DNA of 64,000 nucleotides from Jannaschia sp. W003 (GCF_025144335.1 NZ_CP083539.1:2977501-3041500), one strand, 5' to 3'. Positions 9,846 through 19,665 are shown, counted from the stretch's first letter. Notes: generated by a model not told the origin, from the letters alone. Made by a program: numbers and translations.

Positions 9846-10871
9846 ATGGATGCTCCGCTGATCGACCCCTTCGCCCGCGCCATCACCTACCTGCGGGTCT
9901 CGGTGACGGACCGCTGCGACTTCCGCTGCACCTACTGCATGTCCGAGCACATGCAGTTCCTTCCCAAGCGGGAGCTGCTGACGCTCGAAGAGCTGGAGCG
10001 CATGTGCGCGGCCTTCGTGCGCCTCGGTGTCCGCAAGCTGCGCATCACCGGCGGAGAGCCGCTGGTGCGCCGCAACATCATGAGCTTCTTCGAGGGCATG
10101 TCGCAGTATCTGGGCGGCGGCCTCGACGAGCTGACGCTGACCACGAACGGGAGCCAGCTCGAGCGCTTCGCGCAACCGCTCCGCGACTGCGGCGTACGGC
10201 GCGTGAACGTCTCGCTCGACACGCTCGATCCGGCGAAGTTCCGCGCGATCACCCGCTGGGGCGCGCTCGACAAGGTGCGCCGCGGGATCGAGGCGGCGCA
10301 GGCGGCGGGCCTCAGGGTCAAGATCAACACCGTGGCGCTGAAGGGCTTCAACGAATCCGAGCTGTTCGACCTCGTGGAGTGGTGTCGCGCCGGCGACATG
10401 GACCTCACCTTCATCGAGGTCATGCCCATGGGCGACATGGGCGACGGCGAGCCGGACGGCACGGGCGGCACCCTGCGCCTCGACCAGTACTGGCCGCTCG
10501 AGGACCTGCGCGCGCGACTGGCCGAGCGCTACACCCTCGCCGACCTCGCCCACCGCACCGGCGGCCCCGCCCGCTACGTGCGGCTGGAGGAGACGGGCCA
10601 GCAGGTGGGGTTCATCACGCCGCTCACGCACAACTTCTGCGAATCGTGCAACCGGGTGCGGATGACCTGCACGGGCCAGCTCTTCATGTGCCTCGGGCAG
10701 GAGGACGAAGCCGACCTGCGCGCCCCTCTGCGCGCGAGCGCGGACGACGGCCCGCTGGAGGACGCCATCCGCGCCGCCATCGCGCGCAAGCCCAAGGGGC
10801 ACGACTTCGACTACTCGCGTCAGGAGGTCTCGGGACGCATGTCCCGGCACATGAGTCATACTGGTGGGTGA
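9846..10871 (+). CDS. moaA: GTP 3',8-cyclase MoaA
   Basis: 341-aa radical SAM enzyme for the first step of molybdenum cofactor synthesis. The N-terminal cluster motif CDFRCTYC (CxxxCxxC) binds the SAM-reducing 4Fe-4S cluster; [10 protein letters not shown] follows. The C-terminal motif [11 protein letters not shown]...C binds the second cluster, which holds GTP. The protein ends in Gly-Gly, which in MoaA inserts into the active site. Length fits the family. No other molybdenum cofactor gene lies in the window. Confidence 0.97.
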   Translation: MDAPLIDPFARAITYLRVSVTDRCDFRCTYCMSEHMQFLPKRELLTLEELERMCAAFVRLGVRKLRITGGEPLVRRNIMSFFEGMSQYLGGGLDELTLTTNGSQLERFAQPLRDCGVRRVNVSLDTLDPAKFRAITRWGALDKVRRGIEAAQAAGLRVKINTVALKGFNESELFDLVEWCRAGDMDLTFIEVMPMGDMGDGEPDGTGGTLRLDQYWPLEDLRARLAERYTLADLAHRTGGPARYVRLEETGQQVGFITPLTHNFCESCNRVRMTCTGQLFMCLGQEDEADLRAPLRASADDGPLEDAIRAAIARKPKGHDFDYSRQEVSGRMSRHMSHTGG

Positions 10872-10878
10872 GGAGCGG

Positions 10879-10897
10879 CCCCGTTCCGCGAACGGGG
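10879..10897 (+). terminator. Hairpin after moaA
   Basis: CCCCGTTC-CGC-GAACGGGG, a perfect 8-bp stem starting 8 bp after the moaA stop. There is no U-run, so it may be a weak or Rho-assisted terminator, or only an mRNA-stabilising stem. Confidence 0.4.
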
Positions 10898-10901
10898 TCG
10901 G

Positions 10902-10918
10902 TTGGTCCAGTGGACCAA
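10902..10918. promoter_or_regulatory. 17-bp palindrome, operator-like
   Basis: TTGGTCC-AGT-GGACCAA is a perfect 7+7 inverted repeat between moaA and the 4Fe-4S gene. Its TGGT...ACCA form resembles FadR/FCD-type GntR operators. No GntR gene is nearby, so the assignment is a guess. Confidence 0.3.
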
Positions 10919-10956
10919 GCGAAGCGACGAACGCGCCGCCCCCGGCGGCGCGCGGC

Positions 10957-11628
10957 ATGACGGCCGAGGGGCGCACCTTCAACAACCCCGCCCTACCCCA
11001 CCACCGCCCCCAACCGACGACAAAGACCCCGGCGCAAGCCCGGGGCGACCTTGCACAAACCCTCGCCGCAGCCGCCCGCGCCCGCGCCCTCGTACTCCTC
11101 GGCGTCGCCCCCGGCGGCATCGCCCTCCTCGGCCCCGACCCCGCGCGCTTCTGGTCCGCCCTGGCCGCATCCCCCGAATGGGGCGCCCCCGACCCCGTGG
11201 ACCGCTGGTCCGCCCGGGTCGTCGGCGCGTGGGCGGACGAGTTGGACGTCGAGGCCCGGTTCCCGTTCGGCGATCCCCCCGCCCCCTTCGTCCGATGGGC
11301 GCTCGCCTCGGGCTGCCACCTCTCGCCCGTGGGCATGCTCGTCCACCCCGAGCAGGGCCTCACCGTCAGCTTCCGCGGCGCGCTCGTGGTCCCCGGCCTT
11401 GCCGCCACCACCGCCCCCGATCCCTGCACGGACTGCTCAGCCCCCTGCCGCACCGCCTGCCCCGTGGGCGCGCTGCGCGAGGGCTACGACGTCGCCGCCT
11501 GCCGCGCGTGGCTCGGCAGCCCGCAGGGCGACTGCCTCGCCCGGGGCTGCGCCGCGCGCCGCGCCTGCCCCCTGTCCCAGCCCCGCCCCGACGCCCAATC
11601 GGCCCACCACATGAGGCACTTCGCATGA
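10957..11628 (+). CDS. 4Fe-4S ferredoxin-type protein, QueG C-terminal-like
   Basis: Up to 223 aa. The C-terminal third carries cysteine clusters CTDCSAPCRTACPVGAL and CLARGCAARRACP, giving enough ligands for two 4Fe-4S clusters in an arrangement like the ferredoxin part of epoxyqueuosine reductase. The N-terminal 110 residues lack the cobalamin-binding signature of QueG, so it is probably not a queuosine enzyme. The start is uncertain: an in-frame ATG at 10957 is taken, but the conserved region begins only near 11040, and a frame from 10864 is also open. It overlaps the phosphatase gene by 4 bp (ATGA). Confidence 0.65.
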   Translation: MTAEGRTFNNPALPHHRPQPTTKTPAQARGDLAQTLAAAARARALVLLGVAPGGIALLGPDPARFWSALAASPEWGAPDPVDRWSARVVGAWADELDVEARFPFGDPPAPFVRWALASGCHLSPVGMLVHPEQGLTVSFRGALVVPGLAATTAPDPCTDCSAPCRTACPVGALREGYDVAACRAWLGSPQGDCLARGCAARRACPLSQPRPDAQSAHHMRHFA

Positions 11629-12086
11629 AGGCAATCCTGCTCCGCCACTGCAAGAGCAGCTGGGACCGCGCCGCCGAGGATCACGAGCGCCCGCTCAGCG
11701 ACCGCGGCGTGGCGGCGGCCCGCCGGATGGGCAACTGGATGCGCCGCGAGGGCCACCGCCCCGACCGCGCGCTGGTCTCCGACGCGCAGCGCACGCGCGA
11801 GACCTTCGAGGGGCTCGGCCTCGACCTCGCGCCCGAGATGCGCCCCGACCTCTACCTCGCGGACGCCGAAGCGATCCTCGCCGCCCTGCCCACCGAGGGC
11901 ACCGTGCTCCTGGTCGCCCACAACCCGGGCATCGCCGCGGCCGCCCGCCGCCTCGCCGCCGAGGCGCCGACCGGCGACACCTTCGCGCGCTACCCCTCGG
12001 GCGCCTGCACGGTGCTGGCGTGGGACGGCCCTCCCCGGTGGGGGGAGGGCCGCGTGGTCGCCTTCACGGCGCCGAAGCTGCTGTAG
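11625..12086 (+). CDS. SixA-like histidine phosphatase
   Basis: 153-aa protein of the histidine phosphatase (phosphoglycerate mutase-like) superfamily, short SixA class. The catalytic N-terminal motif reads LLRHCKSSW (RHC in place of the usual RHG), with LVSDAQRTRET and the second histidine in VAHNPGI. SixA removes phosphate from phosphohistidine in phosphotransfer proteins; the regulatory PTS at 54 kb offers possible targets, but that link is inference. Start at ATGA overlap with the ferredoxin-type gene. Confidence 0.85.
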   Translation: MKAILLRHCKSSWDRAAEDHERPLSDRGVAAARRMGNWMRREGHRPDRALVSDAQRTRETFEGLGLDLAPEMRPDLYLADAEAILAALPTEGTVLLVAHNPGIAAAARRLAAEAPTGDTFARYPSGACTVLAWDGPPRWGEGRVVAFTAPKLL

Positions 12087-12087
12087 C

Positions 12088-12106
12088 CGCGGGGGGCGTC
12101 CCCGCG
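12088..12106. terminator. Hairpin between convergent genes
   Basis: CGCGGGG-GGCGT-CCCCGCG, a 7-bp perfect stem between the ends of the phosphatase gene (12086) and aapP (12120). It could terminate both; no T-run is present. Confidence 0.4.
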
Positions 12107-12119
12107 CCCGCGCCGGGCC

Positions 12120-12899
<780 letters not shown>

Positions 12900-12908
12900 G
12901 GGAACCTC

Positions 12909-14216
12909 CTAGCGGTGGTCGGTCCGCAGCTGGCGCTCGAGCCACTGCGAGTATTGCGAGATGCCGTAGCAGACGACGAAGAACAGGATGCAGGCGAAGG
13001 CCCACGGCTCCCAGTAGATGCCGCCCGCCCAGTCGGTGGACGACAGGATCGGCCCGCGGATCATGCCCACGAGGTCGAACATCGAGATCACCGAGACCAG
13101 CGTGGTGTCCTTGAAGAGGCCCACCGCCACGTTGACGATGCCGGGGATCGAGATCTTCAGCGCCTGCGGCAGGATGATGAGCTGCATCGCCTGGGCGTAG
13201 TCGAGGCCCAGGGAGTCGGCCGCCTCGTACTGGCCCTTGGGCAGGGCCGCGAGGCCGCCCCGGATCACCTCGGCGATGTAGGCCGACGAGAACATGGTGA
13301 TCATGATCACCACCCGCACGATCAGGTCGAAGTTGGTGCCCGGCGGCAGGAAGTAGGCCAGCACCACGTTGGCGACGAACAGGAGCGTGATGAGCGGCAC
13401 GCCCCGCACGAACTCGATGAAGATGACGCAGACGCCCTTGATGAACGGCAGGCGCGACTGGCGCCCGAGGGCCAGCGCGATGCCGAGGGGCAGCGAGAGC
13501 GAGACGCAGACGATGCCGAGGATCAGGTTCAGCATGAAGCCACCCAGGTCTCGCGAGGCGACGGGCGAGAGGCGCAGCACCCGGCGGCCGAACTCCTCGA
13601 CCAGCCCACCGCCGATCCACCAGATCAGGACCGCGGCGACGATGCCCGCGACGAGGCCGGCGAAGAAGCCGAAACGGTGCTCGGCGGAGACGAAGGCGTA
13701 GTAGCCGCCGATCAGCCCCAGCGCCGCCACGACCGGGCCGAGCGCCGAGCCGCCCCAGATCAGCCAGTAGGCCACGAACGGGTAGAGCGCGGTGACCAGG
13801 AGCGTCCAGCGCGGCAGGAACATCGGGAAGAGAGCGGGCGGCACGGCCACGAAGAGGAGCGCGAAGGCCAGCGTCGGCCGCCAGTAGAACTCCTCGGGAT
13901 AGGCGAAGCCGAACAGGAACTGCTCCCACCGCTGGGCGATCACGGCGAAGCAGCCGCCGCCGTTGCCCTGCAGGATCTCGCGGCAGTCGCGGATGTTCTC
14001 GCCTTCCCAGGTGCCGTTCACGATCCAGGGGATCAGGCCCGAGAGCAGCCAGAACACGATCAGCACGCCGAGGACGGTCATGATCGCGTTGGCCCAGGTC
14101 GAGAACAGGTTCTCGCGCACCCACTTCACGGCGCCGGCCTCGGTGGCGGGCGGCGGCGCGGGCGGGATCACGGTCTGGCGCACGAAGGCGACGGATTGGG
14201 CGTGCGTGTCGCTCAC
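12909..14216 (-). CDS. aapM: General L-amino acid ABC transporter, permease AapM
   Basis: 435-aa inner-membrane permease with about eight hydrophobic segments and a large N-terminal periplasmic insertion, the BztC/AapM form. The EAA loop that docks the ATPase reads EAADSLGLDYAQAMQLIILPQ near residue 340. Starts with GTG one base after the aapQ stop region (aapQ stop begins at 14218), so the two permeases are translated together. Imports a broad range of L-amino acids in Rhizobium and Rhodobacter homologues. Confidence 0.95.
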   Translation of the reverse strand: MSDTHAQSVAFVRQTVIPPAPPPATEAGAVKWVRENLFSTWANAIMTVLGVLIVFWLLSGLIPWIVNGTWEGENIRDCREILQGNGGGCFAVIAQRWEQFLFGFAYPEEFYWRPTLAFALLFVAVPPALFPMFLPRWTLLVTALYPFVAYWLIWGGSALGPVVAALGLIGGYYAFVSAEHRFGFFAGLVAGIVAAVLIWWIGGGLVEEFGRRVLRLSPVASRDLGGFMLNLILGIVCVSLSLPLGIALALGRQSRLPFIKGVCVIFIEFVRGVPLITLLFVANVVLAYFLPPGTNFDLIVRVVIMITMFSSAYIAEVIRGGLAALPKGQYEAADSLGLDYAQAMQLIILPQALKISIPGIVNVAVGLFKDTTLVSVISMFDLVGMIRGPILSSTDWAGGIYWEPWAFACILFFVVCYGISQYSQWLERQLRTDHR

Positions 14217-14217
14217 T

Positions 14218-15507
14218 TCAACGCTCCTTCAGGCGGACGGAGTTGTTGTAGACGTTCATGATCGCCGAGATCGCGAGGCTGAACGTCAGGTAGAACAGCA
14301 TCAGCAGGAGCACGCATTCCAGCGCCCGGCCGGTCTGGTTCAGCGTGATGCCCCCCAGCGTGCCGGTCAGGTCCATGTAGCCCACGGCGATGGCGAGCGA
14401 CGTGTTCTTGGTGATGTTGAGGTACTGCGAGATCAGCGGCGGGATGATGACCCGCAGCGCCTGGGGCAGCACCACGAGGTTCATGATCCGGCGCGGCCGC
14501 AGGCCGAGGGCGGCGGCGGCCTCGGTCTGGCCCTTGGAGATGGCCAGGATGCCCGCGCGCACGTTCTCGGCGATGAAGGCGCCGGTGTAGACCGACAGCG
14601 CGAACCACAGCGCGATCAGCGAGTTGCGGGCGAGCAGGCCGCCCTGGAAGTTGAAGCCGCGCAGCTCGGGCACGTCCCAGTGCAGGCCCAGCACCCAGAG
14701 CGTCACGGCGATCGGCACGATCCAGATCGCCAGCCGGGGCCACAGGGTGGCGGGCCGCACGCCGGTCGCCTCCTGCCTGTGGTCCGCCCAGCGCGTCAGC
14801 GCGCGGGCCGCAATGAGCGAGCCGACGAGCACGCCGAGCACCACGAGCCAGTTCAGGCCCGAGGCCCCGTTGGCGATGGTGATCTCGGTGCCGGCCTCGA
14901 TCTCCTGGGCGCCGATGCCGTTCGTGAAGTAGGGGGCAGGCACGTAGACGCCGCGGTTGGTGACGGCGGCCAGCCCGCCGATCATGGAGGCGGTGGCCTC
15001 CTCGCCGCGGAAGTCGCGCGGCTGGGGGAAGATGTTGGCGGTGACCGTGAAGATGATGAGGATCCAGATCAGCACGGGGATGTTGCGGAACATCTCCACG
15101 TAGACGGCCATCAGCTTCGAGATGATCCAGTTCTTCGACAGGCGGGCGACGCCCGCGATCACGCCGAAGACGGTGGCGGTGAGGCAGGCCAGGAAGGCGA
15201 CGATGATGGTGTTCATCGCCCCGATCACGGTGGCGCGCAGGTGGGTGTCCTGGCTGTCGTAGGGGATCGGCTGCTGGTTGATGTCGTAGCCCGCCGGCGA
15301 GAGCAGGAAGTCCCACGAGATGTTCTGGCCCTGGGCCGAGAGGTTGGCGAAGAGGTTCGCCACCAGCCACGAGAAGGCGACGATCAGCGCCAGGAGCGCG
15401 ACGATCTGGAAGGTGTAGCTGCGGTATCGCGTGTCGTTGATCAACTGGCCGAGGCGGAAGCCCCCCGGCCGGCCATCCGCGCCCTGCGGATCGCTCATGC
15501 TCGCCAT
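14218..15507 (-). CDS. aapQ: General L-amino acid ABC transporter, permease AapQ
   Basis: 429-aa permease (BztB/AapQ type), with the EAA loop EAAAALGLRPRRIMNLVVLPQ near 340 and an NITKNTSLA segment after it. The first ATG (15507) is preceded by GGGGAT at a good distance, so it is preferred over a second ATG at 15498. It forms a heterodimer with AapM. Lies 135 bp after aapJ, with a terminator-like hairpin in that gap. Confidence 0.95.
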   Translation of the reverse strand: MASMSDPQGADGRPGGFRLGQLINDTRYRSYTFQIVALLALIVAFSWLVANLFANLSAQGQNISWDFLLSPAGYDINQQPIPYDSQDTHLRATVIGAMNTIIVAFLACLTATVFGVIAGVARLSKNWIISKLMAVYVEMFRNIPVLIWILIIFTVTANIFPQPRDFRGEEATASMIGGLAAVTNRGVYVPAPYFTNGIGAQEIEAGTEITIANGASGLNWLVVLGVLVGSLIAARALTRWADHRQEATGVRPATLWPRLAIWIVPIAVTLWVLGLHWDVPELRGFNFQGGLLARNSLIALWFALSVYTGAFIAENVRAGILAISKGQTEAAAALGLRPRRIMNLVVLPQALRVIIPPLISQYLNITKNTSLAIAVGYMDLTGTLGGITLNQTGRALECVLLLMLFYLTFSLAISAIMNVYNNSVRLKER

Positions 15508-15591
15508 CGTGTCATCCCCGTTGCCCCCCGCGCGGCACGGCCTTCGTGGCCGTCTGGACCCGGTGCGGGGCGTATCCGTCCTCGTTATCGC

Positions 15592-15621
15592 AAAAGGGCG
15601 CGGAGGTCTCCCCCCGCGCCC
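15592..15621 (-). terminator. Intra-operon hairpin with T-run between aapJ and aapQ
   Basis: Minus strand: GGGCGCGG stem, 10-nt loop, CCGCGCCC, then TTTTG. It is positioned 21 bp after the aapJ stop. A partial terminator here would lower permease and ATPase expression relative to the binding protein, a common arrangement in binding-protein operons. Confidence 0.7.
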
Positions 15622-15642
15622 GAAGTCGTGCCTTGGTGTGCC

Positions 15643-16662
15643 TTACCGGAACGGCGGGGCGTACATCAGGCCGCCGTCGGTGTACTGGGCGTTCAGGCCA
15701 CGGGCGAGGCCGATCGGGGTCGACTCGCCGATGTTCTCGTCGAAGATCTCGCCGTAGTTGCCCGAGGCGGCGATCGCCTTCTTGGCCCAGTCGTTCTCGA
15801 GGCCGATCATCGCGCCCAGCTCGCCCTCGGTGCCCAGCAGGCGGTTCACCTCGGGGTTGTCGCCCGCGGCCGACGCCATCTCCTCGACGTTCTCGGAGGT
15901 CACGCCGTACTCCTCGGCGGCGATCAGGGCCATCAGCGTCCAGTGGACGATGTCGAACCAGTCGTCGTCGCCGTGGCGCACGAGCGGGCCGAGCGGCTCC
16001 TTGGAGACGACCTCGGGCAGCAGCACGTGGTCGTCGGGGGTCTCGAAGCCGGCGCGCTGGGCGGCCAGCGCCGAACGGTCGGTGGTGTATACGTCGCAGG
16101 CGCCCGCGAGGTACTGCTGGATGGCCTCGGCGCCGGTCTCGATCGGCACGGGCTCGTAGGACATGCCGTTCACGCGGAAGTAGTCCGCGAGGTTCAGCTC
16201 GGTGGTGGTGCCGGTCTGGATGCAGACCGTGGCGCCGTCGAGCTCGGTGGCCGAGGACACGCCGAGGTCGGCGGGGACCATGAAGCCCTGGCCGTCGTAG
16301 TAGTTCACGCCGGTGAAGTTGAACTTCAGGTCGGTGTCGCGGCTGAAGGTCCAGGTGGTGTTCCGCGCCAGCATGTCGATCTCGCCCGAGGAGAGCGAGG
16401 TGAAGCGCGTCTTGCCGGTGGTGGGCACGAACTCCACGGCGGTCGGGTCGCCCAGCACGGCGGCGGCCACGGCGCGGCACACGGCCACGTCGAAGCCCTG
16501 CCACTCGCCGTCGGCATTGGGCTCGGCGAAGCCGGGCACGCCGGTGGTCACGCCGCAGTTCAGCTTGCCGCGCTCCTTGACGTCGTCGAGCGTGGCCGCC
16601 GAGGCGCCCGCGGCGGCGAGGCCGGCGAGGGCCATCGTGCCGAGAAGGATGGACTTGTTCAT
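15643..16662 (-). CDS. aapJ: General L-amino acid ABC transporter, substrate-binding protein
   Basis: 339-aa periplasmic protein of the SBP_bac_3 family (AapJ/BztA). Signal peptide 1-22 ending GASA. Mature protein shows KERGKLNCGVTTGVPGF and GFDVAVCRAVAAAVLGDP, typical of AapJ. First gene of aapJQMP. A TTGACC box at 16792-16797 is a possible -35 element, which would leave a leader of over 100 nt containing a C/G hairpin; this is weak evidence. Confidence 0.95.
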   Translation of the reverse strand: MNKSILLGTMALAGLAAAGASAATLDDVKERGKLNCGVTTGVPGFAEPNADGEWQGFDVAVCRAVAAAVLGDPTAVEFVPTTGKTRFTSLSSGEIDMLARNTTWTFSRDTDLKFNFTGVNYYDGQGFMVPADLGVSSATELDGATVCIQTGTTTELNLADYFRVNGMSYEPVPIETGAEAIQQYLAGACDVYTTDRSALAAQRAGFETPDDHVLLPEVVSKEPLGPLVRHGDDDWFDIVHWTLMALIAAEEYGVTSENVEEMASAAGDNPEVNRLLGTEGELGAMIGLENDWAKKAIAASGNYGEIFDENIGESTPIGLARGLNAQYTDGGLMYAPPFR

Positions 16663-16899
16663 AGAGACCTCTTCCTGTTGGTCCCGGCGCGTTTCCCGCA
16701 CCTGGGCCGCGCCCCCTTGCGGGGGGCTGGTTCCGTGGGACCGGGTGAGCCCCGATCCACTGCGGGCGAAGAAACGCACAGGCGGCGGGGAGGTCAAGGG
16801 ATGAACGGGGGGAACGGGCCAAAGCCTTCCCCCGCCGACGGGAAACGGCGCGCCGATTGACGCGGCGGAACCCCCGCGGCGCGGGGAATCACCCGAGCC

Positions 16900-17613
16900 T
16901 CAGGACGCGCGCAGCAGCTCCAGGAAGCGGTCCGCCTGCAGGAACGCGGCGCGCTTGAGGGCCACGCGCTCGGCCTCCTCCTCGTCCGCGCCCCACTGCT
17001 CGGCCTGCCACTCCTCGTCGACCCGCCCGAGCGGCCAGACCGCCTCGGCGGGGCGCGCGCCCTCGATCGCGGCGAGCCCGAGCACGAGGCTGCCCGACAG
17101 CGTCACGAACTCGCTCAGCGCGGTCAGCTCCCACGCGGAATAGCGGTGCACCTGCGCGCGCAGGGCCTCGATCGCGTTGGCGGGCTGCGCCACCGGCATC
17201 ACGCCGCGCGTCACCACCAGCCGCGCGCCGAGGCGCTCCGCCGCCCAGTCGAGCATCGGATCCCAGGCCTCGGCCTGCCGCTCCACCAGCGCCGCGGGCG
17301 CCTCGGCCCGGTAGCACAGGAGGTCGGAGCCGCCGTAGCCCGCCAGCTCGTCCGCCACCGCCCCGTGCTGCGGCGCGACCTTGTCCATCGCCGCGTTGGC
17401 AGCGCGCGTCAGCGGCATCGTCAGGGGCGCGATCACCTCGCCCTGTGCCTGCCACTCCGCGGCGATCCCCGCGGCCAGCGCCTCCGAGGGCACCACCAGC
17501 TCGGACTTCAGCGGCGAGCGCACGGGCCGCCCGTCGAGGCGCACCGCGTGGCCGCCCTCGACCCGCTCCACGCCGGCCGCGGTCCAGAACCGGCGCGCCT
17601 TCCACTCGCTCAC
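16900..17613 (-). CDS. ATP12-family F1-ATPase assembly chaperone
   Basis: 237-aa protein matching ATP12, the chaperone that binds the F1 alpha subunit during ATP synthase assembly. The block RFWTAAGVERVEGGHAVRLDGRPVRSP at the N-terminus, TMPLTRAANAAMD and the SGSLVLGLA region are typical. It starts with GTG at 17613, overlapping the HAD gene stop as GTGA. Last gene of crcB-rluA-HAD-ATP12; a CCCCGCG-type stem just downstream (about 16873-16887) may end the transcript. Confidence 0.85.
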   Translation of the reverse strand: MSEWKARRFWTAAGVERVEGGHAVRLDGRPVRSPLKSELVVPSEALAAGIAAEWQAQGEVIAPLTMPLTRAANAAMDKVAPQHGAVADELAGYGGSDLLCYRAEAPAALVERQAEAWDPMLDWAAERLGARLVVTRGVMPVAQPANAIEALRAQVHRYSAWELTALSEFVTLSGSLVLGLAAIEGARPAEAVWPLGRVDEEWQAEQWGADEEEAERVALKRAAFLQADRFLELLRAS

Positions 17614-18272
17614 CGGCCGGCCTCGACGATCATCGCGGCCAGCGCGTCGAAGTCCGCGGCCACGGCCCGCGCGCCGGCCGCCTGCAGCACCGCGGCGTCG
17701 TGGTAGCCCCAGCCCACGCCGAAGGGCCGCACCTTGGCCGCGCGCGCCATCTCCATGTCGTAGGAGGTGTCGCCCGCCACCACCGCCCGCCCGCGCGCGA
17801 CGCCGGTGTCGGCCAGCGCCCGGCGCACCGCGGAGGGGTGCGGCTTCGAGGGGTGGATGTCGCCGCACTGGATCGAGCGGAAGCGCCCGCGCAGCCCGTG
17901 CCCGTCGAGCAGGCGGTGCACGCCGGCCTCCGTGCGGCTGGTGGCCAGCGCCACCCCCACGCCCGCCTCGTCCATTTGGTCCAGGAACGCCCCCACGCCC
18001 TCGCGCAGCGGCGCCAGACCGCCCAGCTCGTCGGCGCCCTCGCGGTAGCGCAGGCGGAACTCGCCCGTGGCCTCGTCCCACTCCTCCTCGGAGCCCGAGG
18101 GCATCAGAGCCTCGACCATGCGCGGCACCGACAGCCCGATCAGCACCTTCACGCTGCGCGCCGCCGGCGCGGGCCGGCCCACGTGGCGCAGCGCGCCGCA
18201 CATCGCCGCGTGGATCACCCCGAGGCTGTCGACCAGCGTGCCGTCGACGTCCAGTATCGCAAGCTCAGTCAT
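17610..18272 (-). CDS. HAD-superfamily hydrolase (phosphoglycolate phosphatase-like)
   Basis: 220-aa phosphatase. HAD motif I is LDVDGTLVDS (nucleophile Asp in DVDGT), motif II ATSRTE, motif III lysine in SKPHPS, motif IV VAGDTSYDMEMA. A helical cap (about 15-90) makes it subfamily IA. The gene shares 8 bp with the end of the rluA-type gene. The substrate is unknown; phosphoglycolate, pyridoxal phosphate and other small phosphates are all possible. Confidence 0.85.
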   Translation of the reverse strand: MTELAILDVDGTLVDSLGVIHAAMCGALRHVGRPAPAARSVKVLIGLSVPRMVEALMPSGSEEEWDEATGEFRLRYREGADELGGLAPLREGVGAFLDQMDEAGVGVALATSRTEAGVHRLLDGHGLRGRFRSIQCGDIHPSKPHPSAVRRALADTGVARGRAVVAGDTSYDMEMARAAKVRPFGVGWGYHDAAVLQAAGARAVAADFDALAAMIVEAGR

Positions 18273-19296
18273 CGGCGTCCTCGAACGGATCGGCGGGCAC
18301 GTCCTCGGCCCGCCACCCCAGCATATCCCATGTGCGCGCCATATGTTCCGGCAACGGCGCCGTGAGGTGCAGCCGCCGCCCCGTCGCGGGGTGCGTCAGC
18401 GACAGGTGGCGGGCGTGGAGGTGCAGCTTGCGGCTGATCTCGCCGCCCAGCATCGCGCCCCAGCCGTCGCCCAGGTTCTCCTGCCCGCGGCCGCCGTACT
18501 TGCCGTCGCCCACGATGGGGTGGCCCATCTCCGCCATGTGGACGCGAAGCTGGTGCGTGCGCCCCGTGACGGGCACCAGCGCCACCCAGGCGGCGCGCCC
18601 CCCCAGATCGTCCAGCACCGCGTAGTCCGAGGTGGCGCGCTTGGCGCCCTCGGTCGCGTCCACCTCGCGGGGGTGGACCGCGCGCATCCGCTCGTCGGAG
18701 CCGCCCGCCTTGACCAGCCCGAAGCGCACCGTGCCCATGCGGGGGCTCGGCGTGCCGGCTACCACGGCCCAGTAGATCTTGCGCGTCTCGCGGGTGCGGA
18801 ACGCCTCGGCGAGCGAAGCCGCCGTGCGCCGGTCGCGCGCCAGCAGCAGCAGCCCCGAGGTGTCCTTGTCGAGCCGGTGCACGAGGCGCGGCGGGTCCTC
18901 GCGGCTCCCCTGCAGGGCCGCGGCCATGCCGTCCACGTGCCGCGCCTGCCCCGAGCCGCCCTGCACGGCCAGGCCCGCGGGCTTGTTGAGCGCGATCACG
19001 TGGTCGTCCTCGTAGACCACCAGCGAGCGCATCAGCTCCACGTCGCGCTCCGCCAGCCGCGGGCGCGGCTTGCGGTCCGCATCGGGGGCGTCCGGCAGGG
19101 GCGGCACGCGCACCTGCTGCCCGTCCTCGACGCGGGTGTTGGCCTTGCAGCGGCCCCCGTCCACGCGCAGCTCGCCGCGGCGGCACATCTTCTCGATCGC
19201 GCCCTGCGTCAGCTTCGGGAAGCGGCGCTTCAGCCACCGGTCCAGCCGCTGCCCGCCCTCGCCGTCGCGTACGGGCACCGTCAGCACCCCGCTCAT
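18265..19296 (-). CDS. RluA-family 23S rRNA/tRNA pseudouridine synthase
   Basis: 343 aa. N-terminal S4 RNA-binding domain (about 13-60, LDRWLKRRFPKLTQGAIEKM) and a catalytic domain with HRLDKDTSGLLLLAR, which contains the catalytic Asp. GRTHQLRVHMAEMGHPIVGD is the second family block. The combination S4 plus these motifs fits RluC/RluD-type enzymes. A frame continues 190 codons upstream but only across crcB, so ATG 19296 is used; it overlaps the crcB stop by 4 bp. Confidence 0.92.
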   Translation of the reverse strand: MSGVLTVPVRDGEGGQRLDRWLKRRFPKLTQGAIEKMCRRGELRVDGGRCKANTRVEDGQQVRVPPLPDAPDADRKPRPRLAERDVELMRSLVVYEDDHVIALNKPAGLAVQGGSGQARHVDGMAAALQGSREDPPRLVHRLDKDTSGLLLLARDRRTAASLAEAFRTRETRKIYWAVVAGTPSPRMGTVRFGLVKAGGSDERMRAVHPREVDATEGAKRATSDYAVLDDLGGRAAWVALVPVTGRTHQLRVHMAEMGHPIVGDGKYGGRGQENLGDGWGAMLGGEISRKLHLHARHLSLTHPATGRRLHLTAPLPEHMARTWDMLGWRAEDVPADPFEDADD

Positions 19297-19658
19297 GCCG
19301 CCGACCTCGCGAGCGCGACGCCCGAGGCCAGCGCGCCGATCGACAGCGCCACCGAGAGCGCCACGTATAGCGCCGCCTGCCCCGCCTCGCCCCGCTCCCA
19401 GAGCGTCCAGGCCTCCAGCGAGAAGGCCGAGAAGGTGGTGAAGCCCCCCAGCACCCCGGTCATCAGCAGCGGCTGCCACGCGGCGAGCCCCCGCTGCCCC
19501 AGCCACACGACCGCGAGGCCCATGAGGAACGAGCCGAGGACGTTGGCCGCGAGCACGGCGACCGGGAAGCCGGGCCGGAGGAGGGCGAGGCCGAGCTGGA
19601 AGCGCAGCGCGGCGCCGACGGCGCCGCCGAGGGCGACCTGGAGGGTTGGAGCGAGCAT
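19293..19658 (-). CDS. crcB: Fluoride exporter CrcB/Fluc
   Basis: 121-aa membrane protein with four hydrophobic helices. Family motifs are GGAVGAALRF at the N-terminus, NVLGSFLMG (Asn pore residue) and GGFTTFSAFSLE (the central sodium/Phe-box region). Fluc proteins act as dual-topology dimers that let fluoride leave the cell. It leads the crcB-rluA-HAD-ATP12 operon. I saw no crcB-type fluoride riboswitch upstream. Small length fits the family. Confidence 0.93.
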   Translation of the reverse strand: MLAPTLQVALGGAVGAALRFQLGLALLRPGFPVAVLAANVLGSFLMGLAVVWLGQRGLAAWQPLLMTGVLGGFTTFSAFSLEAWTLWERGEAGQAALYVALSVALSIGALASGVALARSAA

Positions 19659-19665
19659 GGGGCGC

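Noticed and set aside
7656..11453. A 1265-codon minus-strand open frame
   Set aside because: Only its last 518 codons are a gene (acyl-CoA synthetase). The rest crosses the lipoprotein, moaA and 4Fe-4S genes in other frames and is a high-GC artefact.
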